Source: Isoetes taiwanensis
Taxonomy: Eukaryota > Streptophyta > Lycopodiopsida > Isoetales > Isoetaceae
NCBI GenBank assembly: GCA_021234155.1
Contig: JAJEKV010000064.1
Span: 2,044,001-2,108,000, forward strand
DNA length: 64,000 nucleotides
Reading direction: 5' to 3'
Both the position numbers and the translations under genes were made by a program. The notes below the pieces were generated by a model. The model did no database searches. It was not told the origin of the DNA and saw only the letters and a program-made list of their open reading frames with translations. This document shows, one piece after another, positions 1 to 10,707 of the stretch. Positions within the stretch are counted from its first letter, which is position 1, and each line of letters begins with the position of its first letter.

Positions 1-30
1 GCATATTAGTAAACTTATTGATTATTCTAG

Positions 31-404
31 ATGCCAGAAGCGACAATTGATGTAAATTTATCATCCCAAAAGCTGGAAGTGCTTCAGCAAGTTAAATTGG
101 TTGAACAAAAATCTGATACAGGAAGAATGGGCCACTTGGGTTATAAGTCATATACAAAGAATGACGGGTTGAACTTAGTAGATATCTCGGATGCTTACTC
201 ATGTGAGCACGTGCTGCCAGTTTCCTCTGATGGTGTTAAAATTCCAATGACACTATTATATTCGTCTAACATAAAAAGGGATGGCAGAAATCCTGCATTA
301 CTCATTGGCTATGGTGCATATGGCGAGAACCTGGATATGAGCTTTTCGAGTGACCGTCTCAGCCTTTTAAATAGAGGTTGGGTTCTAGCGTTTGCTCATG
401 TCAG
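31..404 (+). CDS. Prolyl oligopeptidase family serine peptidase (oligopeptidase B-like), internal exon 1 of 4 in window
   Basis: This exon begins after a 3' splice site (TTCTAG, ending at 30) and ends at a GT donor (TCAG|GTATTT), leaving a codon split after two bases. It encodes the end of the beta-propeller and the start of the alpha/beta-hydrolase domain. The 'YSCEHV' and 'SSDGVKIPMTLLYSS' stretches mark the domain junction, followed by 'GYGAYGENLD' and 'RGWVLAFAHVR', all typical of peptidase family S9A. Members cut short peptides after proline or basic residues, usually in the cytosol or plastid. The upstream exons, including most of the propeller and the start codon, lie left of the window. 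The assignment rests on recognising the order of conserved motifs across all four exons; whether it is oligopeptidase B or another S9A branch is inferred. Confidence 0.88.
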
Positions 405-1267
405 GTATTTTTGCCTTCCCAAATGAGCATTGCAAATCTCCCTCCCTCCCTCCCTGCAAATGTGGTATGACGTAAAAAATGCACTTTACTTGACTTCTGA
501 GGCATGTGATTTGTAGATTTCATGAGGAAATGTTATATCTTGATATGAATATAGGCTCTATGGTAGACCCGTAAAGAGCCATTAAACTGTACAACAAAGA
601 GTTATAACTGGGTAAATTCAAAGGGCCTTTTCGGTATAGAAGCTTAGAAATCAAAATATAGGGCAAACATAACTTGATGTATCAGAGGTTTTAGAGGTCT
701 GAAACATAAGTCAGAATGCGATCATGGACCGATGTCAGCTGCCCGACTGTTGTAGATAGTGATGTCGCAAACTGCCCTTTGCCAAAGATGCAGAGCATTT
801 CATCTAAGTCGCCTTCTTTGAAGATTCTCGGACCATGATTTGCTGGAGAAGTACATCTGTTGTATCTTCGTTATGTTGGAATATTGTGAATGAACAATTG
901 GAGACTGGAAGTTGGGAGATACAAAGTTACATAATATGGTGGTTTAATAGCAGTCTAAATACAGCTGCCAAAATTATAATCACACTCTCTTGTATGTATA
1001 GGTATCTATTGATCAGCACCTCCAAATGCCTGCTGACTTTTAGGGAGGCCAGCTCTCTTGAAGTTGGTTACCCAGACCTTTGTGAGCCTCGTCCAGTAGG
1101 CCTGCACAAGGAATTGTTATAATACATCTGTTTGTCAAAATAGACGCCAAAGCCTCTCTTTTTTTTTCCTTTTTTCTTTCATTGCCAATTAATGAGATCT
1201 AAGTGTTCATTTGATTAGTAATATATTTTACATAAATCTTCAATAAACTTTTAATGCAATTTTACAG

Positions 1268-1484
1268 GGGAGGTGGCATGCTTGGTAGACCCTGGCATTG
1301 TTCAGGAAAGATGCTACAGAAAAAGAATTCATTCTATGATTTTATTTCTTGTGCCGAGTTTTTAGCGAATAATCGTTATGCTGGAAGTAGGAAGATTGCA
1401 GCCTGGGGAGAAAGTGCAGGAGGGTTATTGGTAGCAGCTGCTGTAAATCTACGGCCTGATTTATTTCAAGCAGTCATTCTTAAG
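1268..1484 (+). CDS. Prolyl oligopeptidase family peptidase, exon with catalytic serine
   Basis: The exon follows an acceptor (TTTTACAG) and ends at AAG|GTAAGA in phase 0. The split arginine codon from the previous exon is completed here and runs into 'GGGMLGRPWH', the family's glycine-rich oxyanion segment. 'NSFYDFISCAEFL' follows, then 'WGESAGGLLVAAAVN', which holds the nucleophile in the GxSxGG motif (serine codon at 1413-1415). The 863-bp intron before it contains no recognisable insertion. The reading frame is intact, which argues for a functional gene. Confidence 0.9.
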
Positions 1485-1648
1485 GTAAGAATGCAAGTCT
1501 TTATTTACTGGCAATAAATTGTTATCTGCAAAGAATATCTGGACCGAATTATTTGCAATTTTCACTTACCTAATTTTGTTCAGGTCTCGAATCCTGCCAT
1601 TAACTTGTGTCCATTGCAGTATTATATAGCTTAAATAGCCTTCTGCAG

Positions 1649-1842
1649 GTTCCATTTTTGGACGTTTGCAATACAATGCTTGATTCTTGCTTATCACTCA
1701 CTGAGCATGAATACGATGAATGGGGAAATCCATCAGAAGCAGACGTCTTCCATTACATTAGAAGTTATTCCCCATATGATAATATTATCAGTGGATGCAC
1801 GTATCCTGGGATGTTTGTGACAGCCTCTTTCATGGATACGCG
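1649..1842 (+). CDS. Prolyl oligopeptidase family peptidase, exon with catalytic aspartate
   Basis: The exon is bounded by CTTCTGCAG and CG|GTAATC. It encodes 'VPFLDVCNTMLD', 'EYDEWGNP', 'IRSYSPYDNI' and 'YPGMFVTASFMDTR', the usual run of S9A motifs after the nucleophile. The aspartate in 'MDTR' sits where the family's catalytic Asp is found. It ends two bases into the arginine codon, which exon 4 completes. No stop or frameshift interrupts it. Confidence 0.9.
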
Positions 1843-2220
1843 GTAATCTCTTTCATTACTTACATGGTCTTCTCACCTCCAATTTTAGTCATTTGCCTCG
1901 TGTGCATTTCCTTCAACATATTCGCTCCTCATTTTTTATCACAGCATACACGAAAATGCTGTATATTATTGTTTTTTTCACAGCATACATAGAAATGCTG
2001 TAGATTATTGTATTTTTTCTGTTTTATAGCTTTGCCTTTAAGAGTGGCCATGCATCTGTTATGTTTATTGCTTTCTCTTTAAATGGTTTCTCTGTATTCA
2101 AAAGAAGATATGTACTGTTTTAGATAGCAGCCAGCTCTTTCTAAGGACCCTGTGTTTGGGATTTTAAGAGGTATACTTTTTCTGTATCTAAATATGCTTA
2201 ATGGAGGTTCGTTTGTGCAG

Positions 2221-2470
2221 CGTTGGATTTTGGGAGGCTGCAAAATGGGTGGCCAGAGTACGTGATTGCACTGTTGGATGTGCATCCAGACCAGTCTTAT
2301 TAAAGACAAGCATGTGTGGTGGTCATTTCGGAGAAGGAGGTAGATATGAGCATCTTAGAGACACGGCGTCATGTTATGCCTTTTTAGTACAAACTATGGA
2401 GCAAACTATGGCACAAGGCAATCTATCAGGACAGCGACATGAAATTGTAAGCTCCAATGTGTCCTTTTGA
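2221..2470 (+). CDS. Prolyl oligopeptidase family peptidase, C-terminal exon with catalytic histidine
   Basis: The exon follows TTTGTGCAG. After the completed arginine codon it reads 'VGFWEAAKWVARVRD', then 'GGHFGEGGRYEHLRD', where the histidine fits the third triad member, then 'CYAFLVQTMEQ', the usual end of the family. An in-frame TGA at 2468-2470 gives a tail of about 30 residues after the last conserved block. A possible donor (GTAAGC at about 2447) lies just before it, so a further short exon cannot be excluded. The 378-bp intron upstream carries two similar 'cagcatac' stretches near 1940-2000. Confidence 0.85.
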
Positions 2471-3838
2471 GACTTGATATTAGATGATTCATCTAATGTC
2501 AAGCGCATTAGATGGAGAGCCCTATGGATACCCACATACATAGTCAGATGAAGAAACGGCTTATAACAAATACTCCCACCAACATTTGTTTGAAAACTTG
2601 CAGAGCACACCGTGTGATGACATGAGGCATCATGCCCCTAGCTTCACACCCGTAGCTTGAACGAGCCTGCGCTCTCATGGATCTTGCTTATTTCTCCTCC
2701 CGAACAGTATTGTCATGGTATGATGCTCTTTGTACATCCTATACACCGCTGTTGAATGCACCATACTCATATTTCCCTGTTTGTGTCTTGCCTTGTCTTT
2801 TTGTTGCTTATCTGCTGCTTTTCCGTTTCCTCTTTTCATTTCCAGAGTATCTAAACGGATCCATCTGCCCTTTTCTTGTGATCCCCTTTTTTCTCTTCCA
2901 TTTTTTGAGTGGAACAACCTTTTGTTGTGATCTCCTTTAGTTCACAAGGACAATGGCTTCTGCCTAGTATGGGTCTTTGGAAGGTTGTATTGCAAGATAA
3001 TTCGTCATCTAGGTGAGGTGTTATATCACATTGATCCCATTAGTTAATGCATTGCATATTTGTTCTCGAGAGAAGAACGTTGGATAAGTAAAGGTTGAAC
3101 TTGACCATGTTGGAGACTAAGTTGGATAAGTATAGGCTGAACTTGGCTATGTTGGGGATGTAGAGGGCACTTTAAAAGGAAGCTTTGGAAGATTCCTTAA
3201 AAATCTCAAAAAAAGATGCATTTTTGTGGTCCATTTATGACAATCTAACACTTTCAACATTTTAGACACCTTTTCTTTGGCGGAGCTTGCATGTGAAATT
3301 TAGAATTATCATGTATCTGCCATATTATCTATCTATAAAGATTTTTGGAAAAGTGTACATGCGTTGATGCCTTTAAACATGATAAGACATATAAATTGCT
3401 AGATATTTTTTGAGAAACAATTAATTCATTAGGTGATCTACATGTTTGCATTTATCTAATAGTAGTTCAAAATAAGCAAATAGATGCTTATTGGTAAAAT
3501 AGAAGGCTGCCATAATGTTAAGCAGCATAATGGAAGGGACATGGCACAAGTATGACCTTTTGTGAGATTGGCCACATTCTATCTATCTGAACGGTATGTA
3601 TAGTAGATATGCTTGGATTTCATATTCATTGTACATTAAATATATTTGAATTTCACATTCACTCCAAAGGTAAGTTTCTGGTTTTATGCCTCCTCTTTGC
3701 ATAAGAGTTCCATTGGGCATGAATTGACCAGAGCTGCAAATGTGTTAGTGTGCATATGAGTGCAAGCCACCACAAATGGACTTTGGCCCTGGAGAATATG
3801 TGCCCATGCACCATACAATAATCCATGTATTTCAATGC
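2471..3838. other. 3' flank of the peptidase gene; no gene seen
   Basis: This is AT-rich sequence without a convincing reading frame. Its only clear structure is a tandem pair of 42-bp units (3079-3120 and 3121-3162), both starting GTTGGATAAG. It ends at the target-site duplication of the LINE insertion that starts at 3856. Confidence 0.5.
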
Positions 3839-3855
3839 AATGTCTGAGCTATTTC

Positions 3856-5780
3856 GGGAACGGCGGGAGAGGGATGAGGATGGGCGGGAGAGGGATGAGG
3901 ATGGTCGCTCGTGACGATGGCGCTTAGGGCTGCCGGCGGTTTTCCTTGTAACTTGAGCATCCGGACTCCGTTTTTTATGATCTTTGGTTCGTTGGGAAGC
4001 TTGTCCCGAGAGCTCTCCATCAGCATCAATTTTGTTAGGGTTTGCTGTCAGGTTAGGGGCCGGATTTGGGTCTGTTCCATTTCGGCTAAGTATAGTAGGG
4101 ATGGGGAAGATGTGATATTGCTCCAAAGATCTAAGGCGGACAAAGCGGCGTGAGTCTACCACCAGTTTGGTGATACGTGATTCCCCAGTTGTCGCGAAAA
4201 AAAAAGAGGTAAATAATTCAGTTAGAAGCTCTTTGCCTTCGTTGGTGGCTACTCCAGTGGTTCTTGAAGAAAGGGATTTTCCTCCCTTACAAGGCGCTGC
4301 AAATAAGGGAGCGGAAGTTAATGGGAATTTGCATCAAACAGGTACAGATTCTAGTCCTAATGTAGATTCTCAGCCTCGGACAAATGATAGTGCTTAGAAG
4401 TCATCTGCTTCTGTTACAAAAAGTGATTGGCTTTGTAAGGATATATCTAATGCATCTAGAAAGGCAAGGATAGCAGCTGCTTTACAGGTATTGTCTGAGG
4501 GGAGTAAGGAGGAGTTGTCGGTAATCTTAGACACATTGAAAGCCCGACAGTTTCATCTTCAACAGCAGTTGCCTCCAGATGACATATTTTACCAGTCTGA
4601 TTGTCAGAGTGTGGTTCAAGCTTCTGGTATTCCTGTGGTTGAGGTGGACCATCAGGCTCATATTAAGTGTGCTAGCTCTTGGGCATTTTACTGGTGGCTA
4701 TTTAGATTTTTCTCGGTTCTGTGTTTGGTTATCTCGGCTTTTGAGACGCCTTCAACTTCCCCCTTTTCAGTCTATCAAGTTGTTGGCAAAAAACTTTGTT
4801 CTTATTATGTTTGAAAGCAGTGATGCAGTGGACTCTTTGGTATCAAGACGGATTGATCCACTTGGTGGAGAATATATGATGTACCAGTATTATTCTCCTG
4901 GCTTCACACCAGATATGGTTCGTGCATTAAAGATGCCTTGCTGGTTCTCGATACCTAATCTTCCTCCTGATCTAATGGCTCATCAATTTCTAGTTGCAAT
5001 TGCAACGGGTCTTGGGGTTCATATCTCACACTCCATCATGAATGTTCCAAGAATTTGTGTTTCTATGTCAGTGGACTCGCCTTTACCAGATTGTGTAGTT
5101 GTGAAGAGCGGGCCTTGTTATAAAACGCTGGATCTTAAGCTTCTGAATGGTCCAGAATTAGCCCGTTTGTTTCCTGATAAGGAGGCTTTTGTTAGCTTTC
5201 ATCGAGGTACTCGTGCGTCTCAGGCATCTGTTCAACATTCTTCCCAAGTTCAAGCTCCCATTGTTATTTCTTCATCTATACATGATCAACCTTTGCCGGT
5301 TGCTTTGCATTCCTCGGCTATGGAAGATGCTTTAGATACAGTTCCGGTGGTGTCATCCTTAGCACCATCAGCTGCAGCTATAGTTCCTACTACTCTCCAC
5401 GTTGCTGCTTCTGCCTCTCATGCTTCTGAGATTGTTATGGCTGATGGTCCTAATCTTCAGTGCGCTAAAGAGTCATGGCAACAGGCAGCGAGGAAGAAGT
5501 CTGTGATATCATCTCATGAGGCTATCCTGCCTCGCACTATTCAATGGCATGAGAATTTGATGTCTGTTGATGATCATCTCGATGACGTAGAACATGATGA
5601 CTGTGATGAGGCCATTAAACGCTTCAAGGTGGCACAAGGATTATGATTATACTCTGTGTATGGGTGGTTTTGCTTAGTGGACTATTTTGTCCTCTAGGTT
5701 TTGAGTCCCATGTCACAGTTCTCTTGTATATATCTTGATTTTCCTTGATAATAGATTGTCGTTCTTCAAAAAAAAAAAAA
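3856..5780 (+). mobile_element. L1-type LINE carrying only ORF1, complete with target-site duplication
   Basis: The insertion is bounded by a 16-bp direct repeat ATGYCTGAGCTATTTC (3840-3855 and 5781-5796, one mismatch) and ends in 14 A residues (from 5768). It starts with a GC-rich leader containing two copies of a roughly 20-bp GGGCGGGAGAGGGATGAGG-like unit. It continues through a degenerate ORF1 (4167-5646) and a roughly 120-bp 3' UTR. The last bases before the A tail (GATTGTCGTTCTTC) match the ends of other LINEs here (reverse complement at about 25161, 29776 and 62660; related end at 16478). No endonuclease or reverse transcriptase is present, so ORF2 of another copy must have mobilised it. 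Target repeats and poly(A) show it is a discrete retrotransposition event and not an internal fragment. Confidence 0.85.
4167..5646 (+). pseudogene. LINE ORF1 (nucleic-acid-binding protein, DUF4283-like), disrupted
   Basis: The frame opens with a low-complexity region containing 'ERDFPPLQG', a signature of plant L1 ORF1. A TAG at 4395-4397 interrupts it. It continues in the same frame to about 4680, where a single frameshift moves the coding sense to the next frame. From there 'FESSDAVDSLVSRR', 'YYSPGFTPDMVRALKMPCW' and 'IPNLPPDLM' resemble the DUF4283 domain of plant LINE and retroelement proteins. A Ser/Ala/Pro-rich linker and an acidic tail lead to TGA-free sequence ending at TAG/TAT near 5646. 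The exact start is uncertain. The role inferred from the family is binding of the element's own RNA. One nonsense codon and one frameshift suggest it is dead. Confidence 0.75.
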
Positions 5781-5796
5781 ATGCCTGAGCTATTTC

Positions 5797-7318
5797 CTTT
5801 ACAATTATCATTTTGATCACCAACAATTCACAAGCAATTCCTATGCATTTATTTCCCAAGAAACAACAATAACAGTGTCAATTAAATGTTGATTATACTG
5901 AGGCATGTAAATTCCATATTATAATACTCAATGTCAAAGAAGAACATGAGGACGATGCATGATCATGATTAATGAACTATTCCTAACATCGACACGTTAA
6001 TTCCGCTAGGTACTCCTCAAGAGATAATATCTAAGATCATGGGTTTTATCACTATAACGGCGGAGATCGACCAAAAACTAAAATCTAGTTATAGCAAGGG
6101 TGCATTTGGTACCATTCCAAATACTTATACAATCCTAGACGAGGCTTCTCTAGCTTTCGAACCTCTTTTCTCCCATAGAGAAAGGCGCATGCACTTCATT
6201 ACTCAAAATGCCATTAGCTATGAAAGTGGATTTTTCTCATTTAAACCATTGTCGCACCCGAGTTCCTTAGTGATAATCATGCAAGCAGCATGGTCACAGT
6301 TTCAAGTTCATTATGGACTACTAATCCCAGGTGATTCACATTTATTGGGCGTACATAACATGTGAGTCCAACTATAGGGGTTTTTTTTTACCACTTTATG
6401 TAGGCATACTTACCATTAGGGGCTTTTTTCACCACTACTTGGGCTAAACTATATACTTTAGGAGTTGAATTAGCTTTCATAGGCCAGTATACCAGGGGCA
6501 TTTTTGGCCACCCCTTGAATGCAGATGGCATTTTTTCTTTGTTATAAGTGAATCCCCCGAGACTAAAATTAGCACTCAGACTCAGATCTACTGCTCTTGT
6601 TCTCAGGCATCCCCCTTAACTTGCAATCACCCAGCTTTCATAGATTACAATAGAAAGCCCCATAAATTCCATTCTCCATATTTAATATTTTTATATATAA
6701 CGTCTTATATCATTGCTCTAGTTTAATCTTGGTGTTATGCCAACGATAACAATCCGAAAACACCAAGTTTTTTGCGTAATCTGTCTGATCTTCCAAAGTC
6801 TAACTTAGGGCAAATCGGCCCTAATTCAAAAGAGCAGCTTTTGAGAACGATCAACCTGAACCCAGCAAGATTATCCCCACTCAATACCAGAGGGGACTAA
6901 ATATGATCAAATCGGCCCCTTCTAGGTACATGGGCCAGAGCTAGGCCTTTTTTTATGCTGGTCAGCTTGTTATTATCTGGTCGACAACCCCTTGGCTTCC
7001 TCTTCTTTTGTATTAGCGGCTTTCCAACATGAATATACATACTTCTTAATCCCAATTTCCAGCCTCTTGCAAGGCTCTAAATTCAAATTTCCTACAGCTC
7101 TTGTGGTCTCATGAAGCCCAATTTTCCATATCCGAGATCATGATTTGCCATAATTAGATAGATTTTACTACCACCCATAGCATCCCTGCTTCTATCACTA
7201 CTAATTAAACAAACGCCGATCCTGCAGATGCTTAGCTAATCAATCCTATAATTAACTAAGTTTATCTAATTTTCTAGTAATGCTAAAGTTTGGAAATATT
7301 GATAAACATGCTTCAAAA
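5797..7318. other. Intergenic, no supported gene
   Basis: A 108-codon frame at 6039-6365 has no recognisable motif. From about 6370 to 6560 runs of T, 'accattaggggc' and 'ataagtgaatccccc' resemble 31670-31790, suggesting a shared old repeat. The rest shows nothing I can name. Confidence 0.4.
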
Positions 7319-7717
7319 CTAGACAATCACTGAGAGGACGATGGGAATGAAGAGAACAAGATAAAGTATGATCCATCCACTGCTTAAGCGATCCAAAGGT
7401 GAGAAAAATTGGCGATACTTCTCATCGGGATGAAAAATCTCGCCCTTGCAGGATTTCGAGGAAAATCCTGATGAGAAATGATCGCCAATGCTCTCGAGGA
7501 ATGTCCGCAACACCCGAACCATAATGGAAACAGACGAATACTTCACGTCAAACAAAAAGTTGAAGCATGCAAGAGTTAAAGCTTGACCCCCCCCAGCATA
7601 CATCAGTCGCGAAACGCCATGAAATAAATATGATGGCATGACATGCCCAAGGAGGAGTTTGACCTCGTGCCCTCTGACAACTGAGAGAGCTTTAAAAAGT
7701 AACTTGCAGTGGAAAAT
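7319..7717 (-). CDS. Unidentified open frame, possible terminal exon of a membrane protein
   Basis: The frame opens after a good acceptor (CTCCTTTCTAG on the minus strand) and runs 133 codons to a stop. The C-terminus 'GWIILYLVLFIPIVLSVIV' would be a transmembrane anchor. I do not recognise the family. A long foldback (7409-7488) lies inside the frame, which is unusual for coding DNA. The frame may be chance; nothing around it points to a gene. Confidence 0.2.
   Translation of the reverse strand: MFHCKLLFKALSVVRGHEVKLLLGHVMPSYLFHGVSRLMYAGGGQALTLACFNFLFDVKYSSVSIMVRVLRTFLESIGDHFSSGFSSKSCKGEIFHPDEKYRQFFSPLDRLSSGWIILYLVLFIPIVLSVIV
7409..7488. repeat. 80-nt foldback with conserved loop, copy B
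   Basis: The ends pair as TTGGCGAT/ATCGCCAA, then TTCTCATC/GATGAGAA. The loop region reads CGGGATgAAAAAtCtCGCCCTT. An inner hairpin AGGATTT-CGAGG-AAAATCCT follows. The same arrangement with different, still complementary, stem bases is found at 36420-36484. Confidence 0.6.
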
Positions 7718-9890
7718 CTAGAAAGGAGAACGACTCGTTAGAAGGTTAGGGGCTTCATGCAAGGGCACGTGCCAAAATGCAATAATATAAAGAATAATAA
7801 AGCTCGGAGGCACCCGCACCACATCGACAAAAACAACAGCCGATCAATCTAGAACCGTCTGTGGAAAATGCCATTGGGGGAATAACATCTGATTAGTATT
7901 GCCTCAAAGGCTACAATGCCACGCCGAGGAAAATGAAAATAAGGACTAAAGATGGTCAACCGGCTGATAGGGAATGCACAAATTCACAATGGAAGGTAAA
8001 CATAGGACATATCAAGGGAGGGCGGTTAAGGAAAACTGGTAGGATACAAAGAAGGAGAAAACTAGCTCAAGAGAATATCGATCAGGAAGAAGCAGAAAAA
8101 ACATGTATATAAAAAAACTGGCTCAAAAGATTTCTATTGTTTCCAATAGAACTGTGACATTTTTGTCACTGATCTCATTTGTTTCAGTTATTTCTCATTT
8201 TCGTTTTCTCCATGACTCAAGGGTAGTGGTGCATTGAGAATTGACCCGCCACTCTAGAGGTCCATTGAGAATTGCAGGCTAGAGTCCAGTTAGGTGGTGG
8301 CATCACGAGTCAGCCTAAATTGGGATCGTTCCTGACTTAGCAACCACATGGTGCAATAAGTGATTGACTTCTTTTATGTTTTTCTCTTTAGGCCAGGTCA
8401 ACTTATGCACTTCATTGTTTTGTTGCATCTTCTTGGTTTATTCCCATCATGTTTGTATTGATCAAGACAAGGTGTTTGCCTCTTTTTGAACTAATTGCGC
8501 TTGATCTAGATGGTGATTGCATTAGCATGGGTTGTTGAGTAAGTAAGATATTCCTCTTCATATCTAGAAGAGAACCATCATTCTAGGGAAAAGGACAACA
8601 GTTTTGGTGCTAGCCCTTCTTTTGGATCCAATCCTCATATGGCTCAGGCCTTCTATGGTGCAGACCTTCTTTGACTCATTCTCCCATAAAAGCCCTATTA
8701 GTTCTTGCATTCCTCATTGACATTTCCTCTGAGCGGAACTTGCATTGTACAAAGTTTTCTCCTCGTCTCTCTTATTATTTTGGTTGGATAGTATTCTTAG
8801 TTTTGGGTTTATAGCATGTTCATCTGTTTTGTAGCCTGAATGGCACAGTCTTATGGTGATTTATTGCTTGTGAACTAATCTCTATATGGTTACTATCAGA
8901 TAGATTTTTAGTTGGCCAATGGGCCCCTGTATTTTTTTTTTCCAGTGTAGCATTGTCGCTTCTAGAGGGTTTTGCCAAGGAGAAGCCTCCATCGGTCGAT
9001 GATACGAATATGGTAGCTCGGGGGAGTGGTCGTGGATGTTAGTCTTGGTGGACTAGCATGGGTGTCTAAGTTTGACAAATTATTGGCAAGGCAAAGCAAT
9101 AAAGACAATCTATGGTCTATTTAATTATGATGCTAAAACGACTTGCTAAATAAAAAATGGCTAAAGTCGTAACAGAGATCTATAAATAAAGGCTGAACTT
9201 CAGTTACATATATCTCCGCAACCAAAAATGGGATTTGGGCAACTTTTACTTCTCTAGAACCGTTTCGAAGTCTAATTTCCGAATTGGGAGATGGCAATTT
9301 CCATAGTTCATTCAATGAGAGATATATAGTCGAAAGAGTGACAGGGGGTTAAAGAAGACTGCTCTACTCATTTGCTCTTGAATCTGATTCTAAGAAAGCC
9401 ATTACTTTTTCCTAAAGCTTCTGCAGTTCTTATTTAATAATCTATTACTATCCCTGAGCCTAACTCTTGGTGTTTTAGATTGAGGATTGCTAGCTCGAAG
9501 GGGGAGCTACAAGTGGAAGTTGATTGTCAGGCCTTGCAATAATTCTGCCAGTTCTTAGCACCAAATGACTCAGTTGGATGGTGAGCTACCATAGATTGGT
9601 TATTGAAATCTAGACTCAGCTCTAGTTTTGGTGAACTAGAGCATTGGCCAATCTGTGTTATTCGTGTAACACCTATTCTGTGTTTATTTGACTTATGTTT
9701 ATTTCAAATAGAGATCTTTTTGTCGTTGCTAACAGTTTGATTGTGGATCATGTAGCAATTCTGGATGGATTACAGATTGCGAGACCATGATTCATCTGAA
9801 GCAACCTTGAATAAGGGTTCAGAGATATAAAAGGTATGGTTCATTGGTGTGATCCATAACAATTGATATCAGGGTCTGGCTATTCTTGAC
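7718..9890. other. Intergenic with possible LTR-retrotransposon remnant
   Basis: No coding frame is supported. Near 9861-9876 the text 'aattgatatcagggtc' resembles a degenerate tRNA-Met primer-binding site of plant LTR elements (TGGTATCAGAGC). The sequence to its left could therefore be a decayed LTR. No matching second LTR or polyprotein is visible. Confidence 0.25.
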
Positions 9891-10100
9891 GTTTGCAAGT
9901 CATCCGGTTGGTGTTGGAGATTGCAAACTGGAATAGAGATTCTTATTCTGGCCATTCGTTTTGCAAGTTATCTAGTTGGTGCTCGTGATTGCAAACTGAA
10001 ATAGAAATCCTTATCCTGAGAACCCAAGTGACTTCTTTATATGATTGCAAACTGGAATAGAAATCCTTATACTGAGAACCCAAGTGATCTCTTTATATGA
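9891..10100 (+). repeat. Tandem repeat, three degenerate units of about 60-85 bp
   Basis: Units start near 9891, 9959 and 10043. Each contains GATTGCAAACTGGAATAGA followed by a 'tccttat.ctgagaacccaagtga' stretch in the last two. The array abuts the exon-like sequence upstream of the reverse transcriptase. Confidence 0.75.
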
Positions 10101-10470
10101 ATTTAGTCTATGTGGATACAAAAGCGAAGTTAGTTACTCAAGATCTAGGCAAAATGGTAGATATATGTGAGAAGACTATCAAACCAGTCACATATTTGAA
10201 AGATACGAGTGCTTCTGCCAGCCATACTGCCAGCAGACTCAGTAGCAGGAGTAACTCTAATCCAACCAGCACTGTGCAGAACCTAGACGCACACCTAGAA
10301 TTATGATTAAACCAATGGGTGAGGCACCAGCTACCTCTGATAGTGCATCAGTTGAATGCATTGGTACACAAGTACCTGCTGGACACTCTGTCACCAAGGA
10401 CAGGACTACTCATGTACGTACCAGCAACGTGGCGGCGGGGGAAGAACTACGATACCCAGCCTAAGACAAA
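10097..10470 (+). pseudogene. Possible upstream exon of the reverse transcriptase gene
   Basis: A Ser/Thr-rich frame from 10097 meets TGA at 10304. The same frame then stays open to a possible donor AAG|GTGTGT at 10470/10471. The sequence before 10708 (TTTTTTGTTGCTTACAG) is a strong acceptor. The intervening 237 bp could be an intron joining this region to the RT frame. The interrupted frame and lack of recognisable motifs make this tentative. Confidence 0.3.
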
Positions 10471-10707
10471 GGTGTGTTATACACTCTATACCATATTTTG
10501 CATTGGCTGTACACTATGTTTTGGTGTCTGATATCAGGTTACATTATCATCATTGATGTATACCTTTTTTCTTTTCTAGTAAAATAAAAAAGATGCCACT
10601 CGGCCCATACATACAACAAAAATCATATGCCATAGTATGGCTAGCCAGAGATCTGGTCGAATCTAGGTTGTGTCAATATACTTAAAATTCTTTTTTGTTG
10701 CTTACAG

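Noticed and set aside
3659-4162. 167-codon minus-strand ORF with Ser/Arg-rich stretch
   Set aside because: It is antisense to the LINE leader; the Ser/Arg run comes from the GGGCGGGAGAGGGATGAGG tandem units.
6039-6365. 108-codon ORF
   Set aside because: No recognisable domain, splice context or repeat relation; likely chance.
7409-7488. Hammerhead or other known ribozyme
   Set aside because: CTGATGAG followed by GAAA is present, but there is no stem II between them and the order of core blocks is wrong; twister and HDV-like consensus blocks also do not fit.
9861-9876. Intact copia primer-binding site
   Set aside because: Only a degenerate match, and no second LTR or pol sequence; kept only as a weak note in the intergenic entry.
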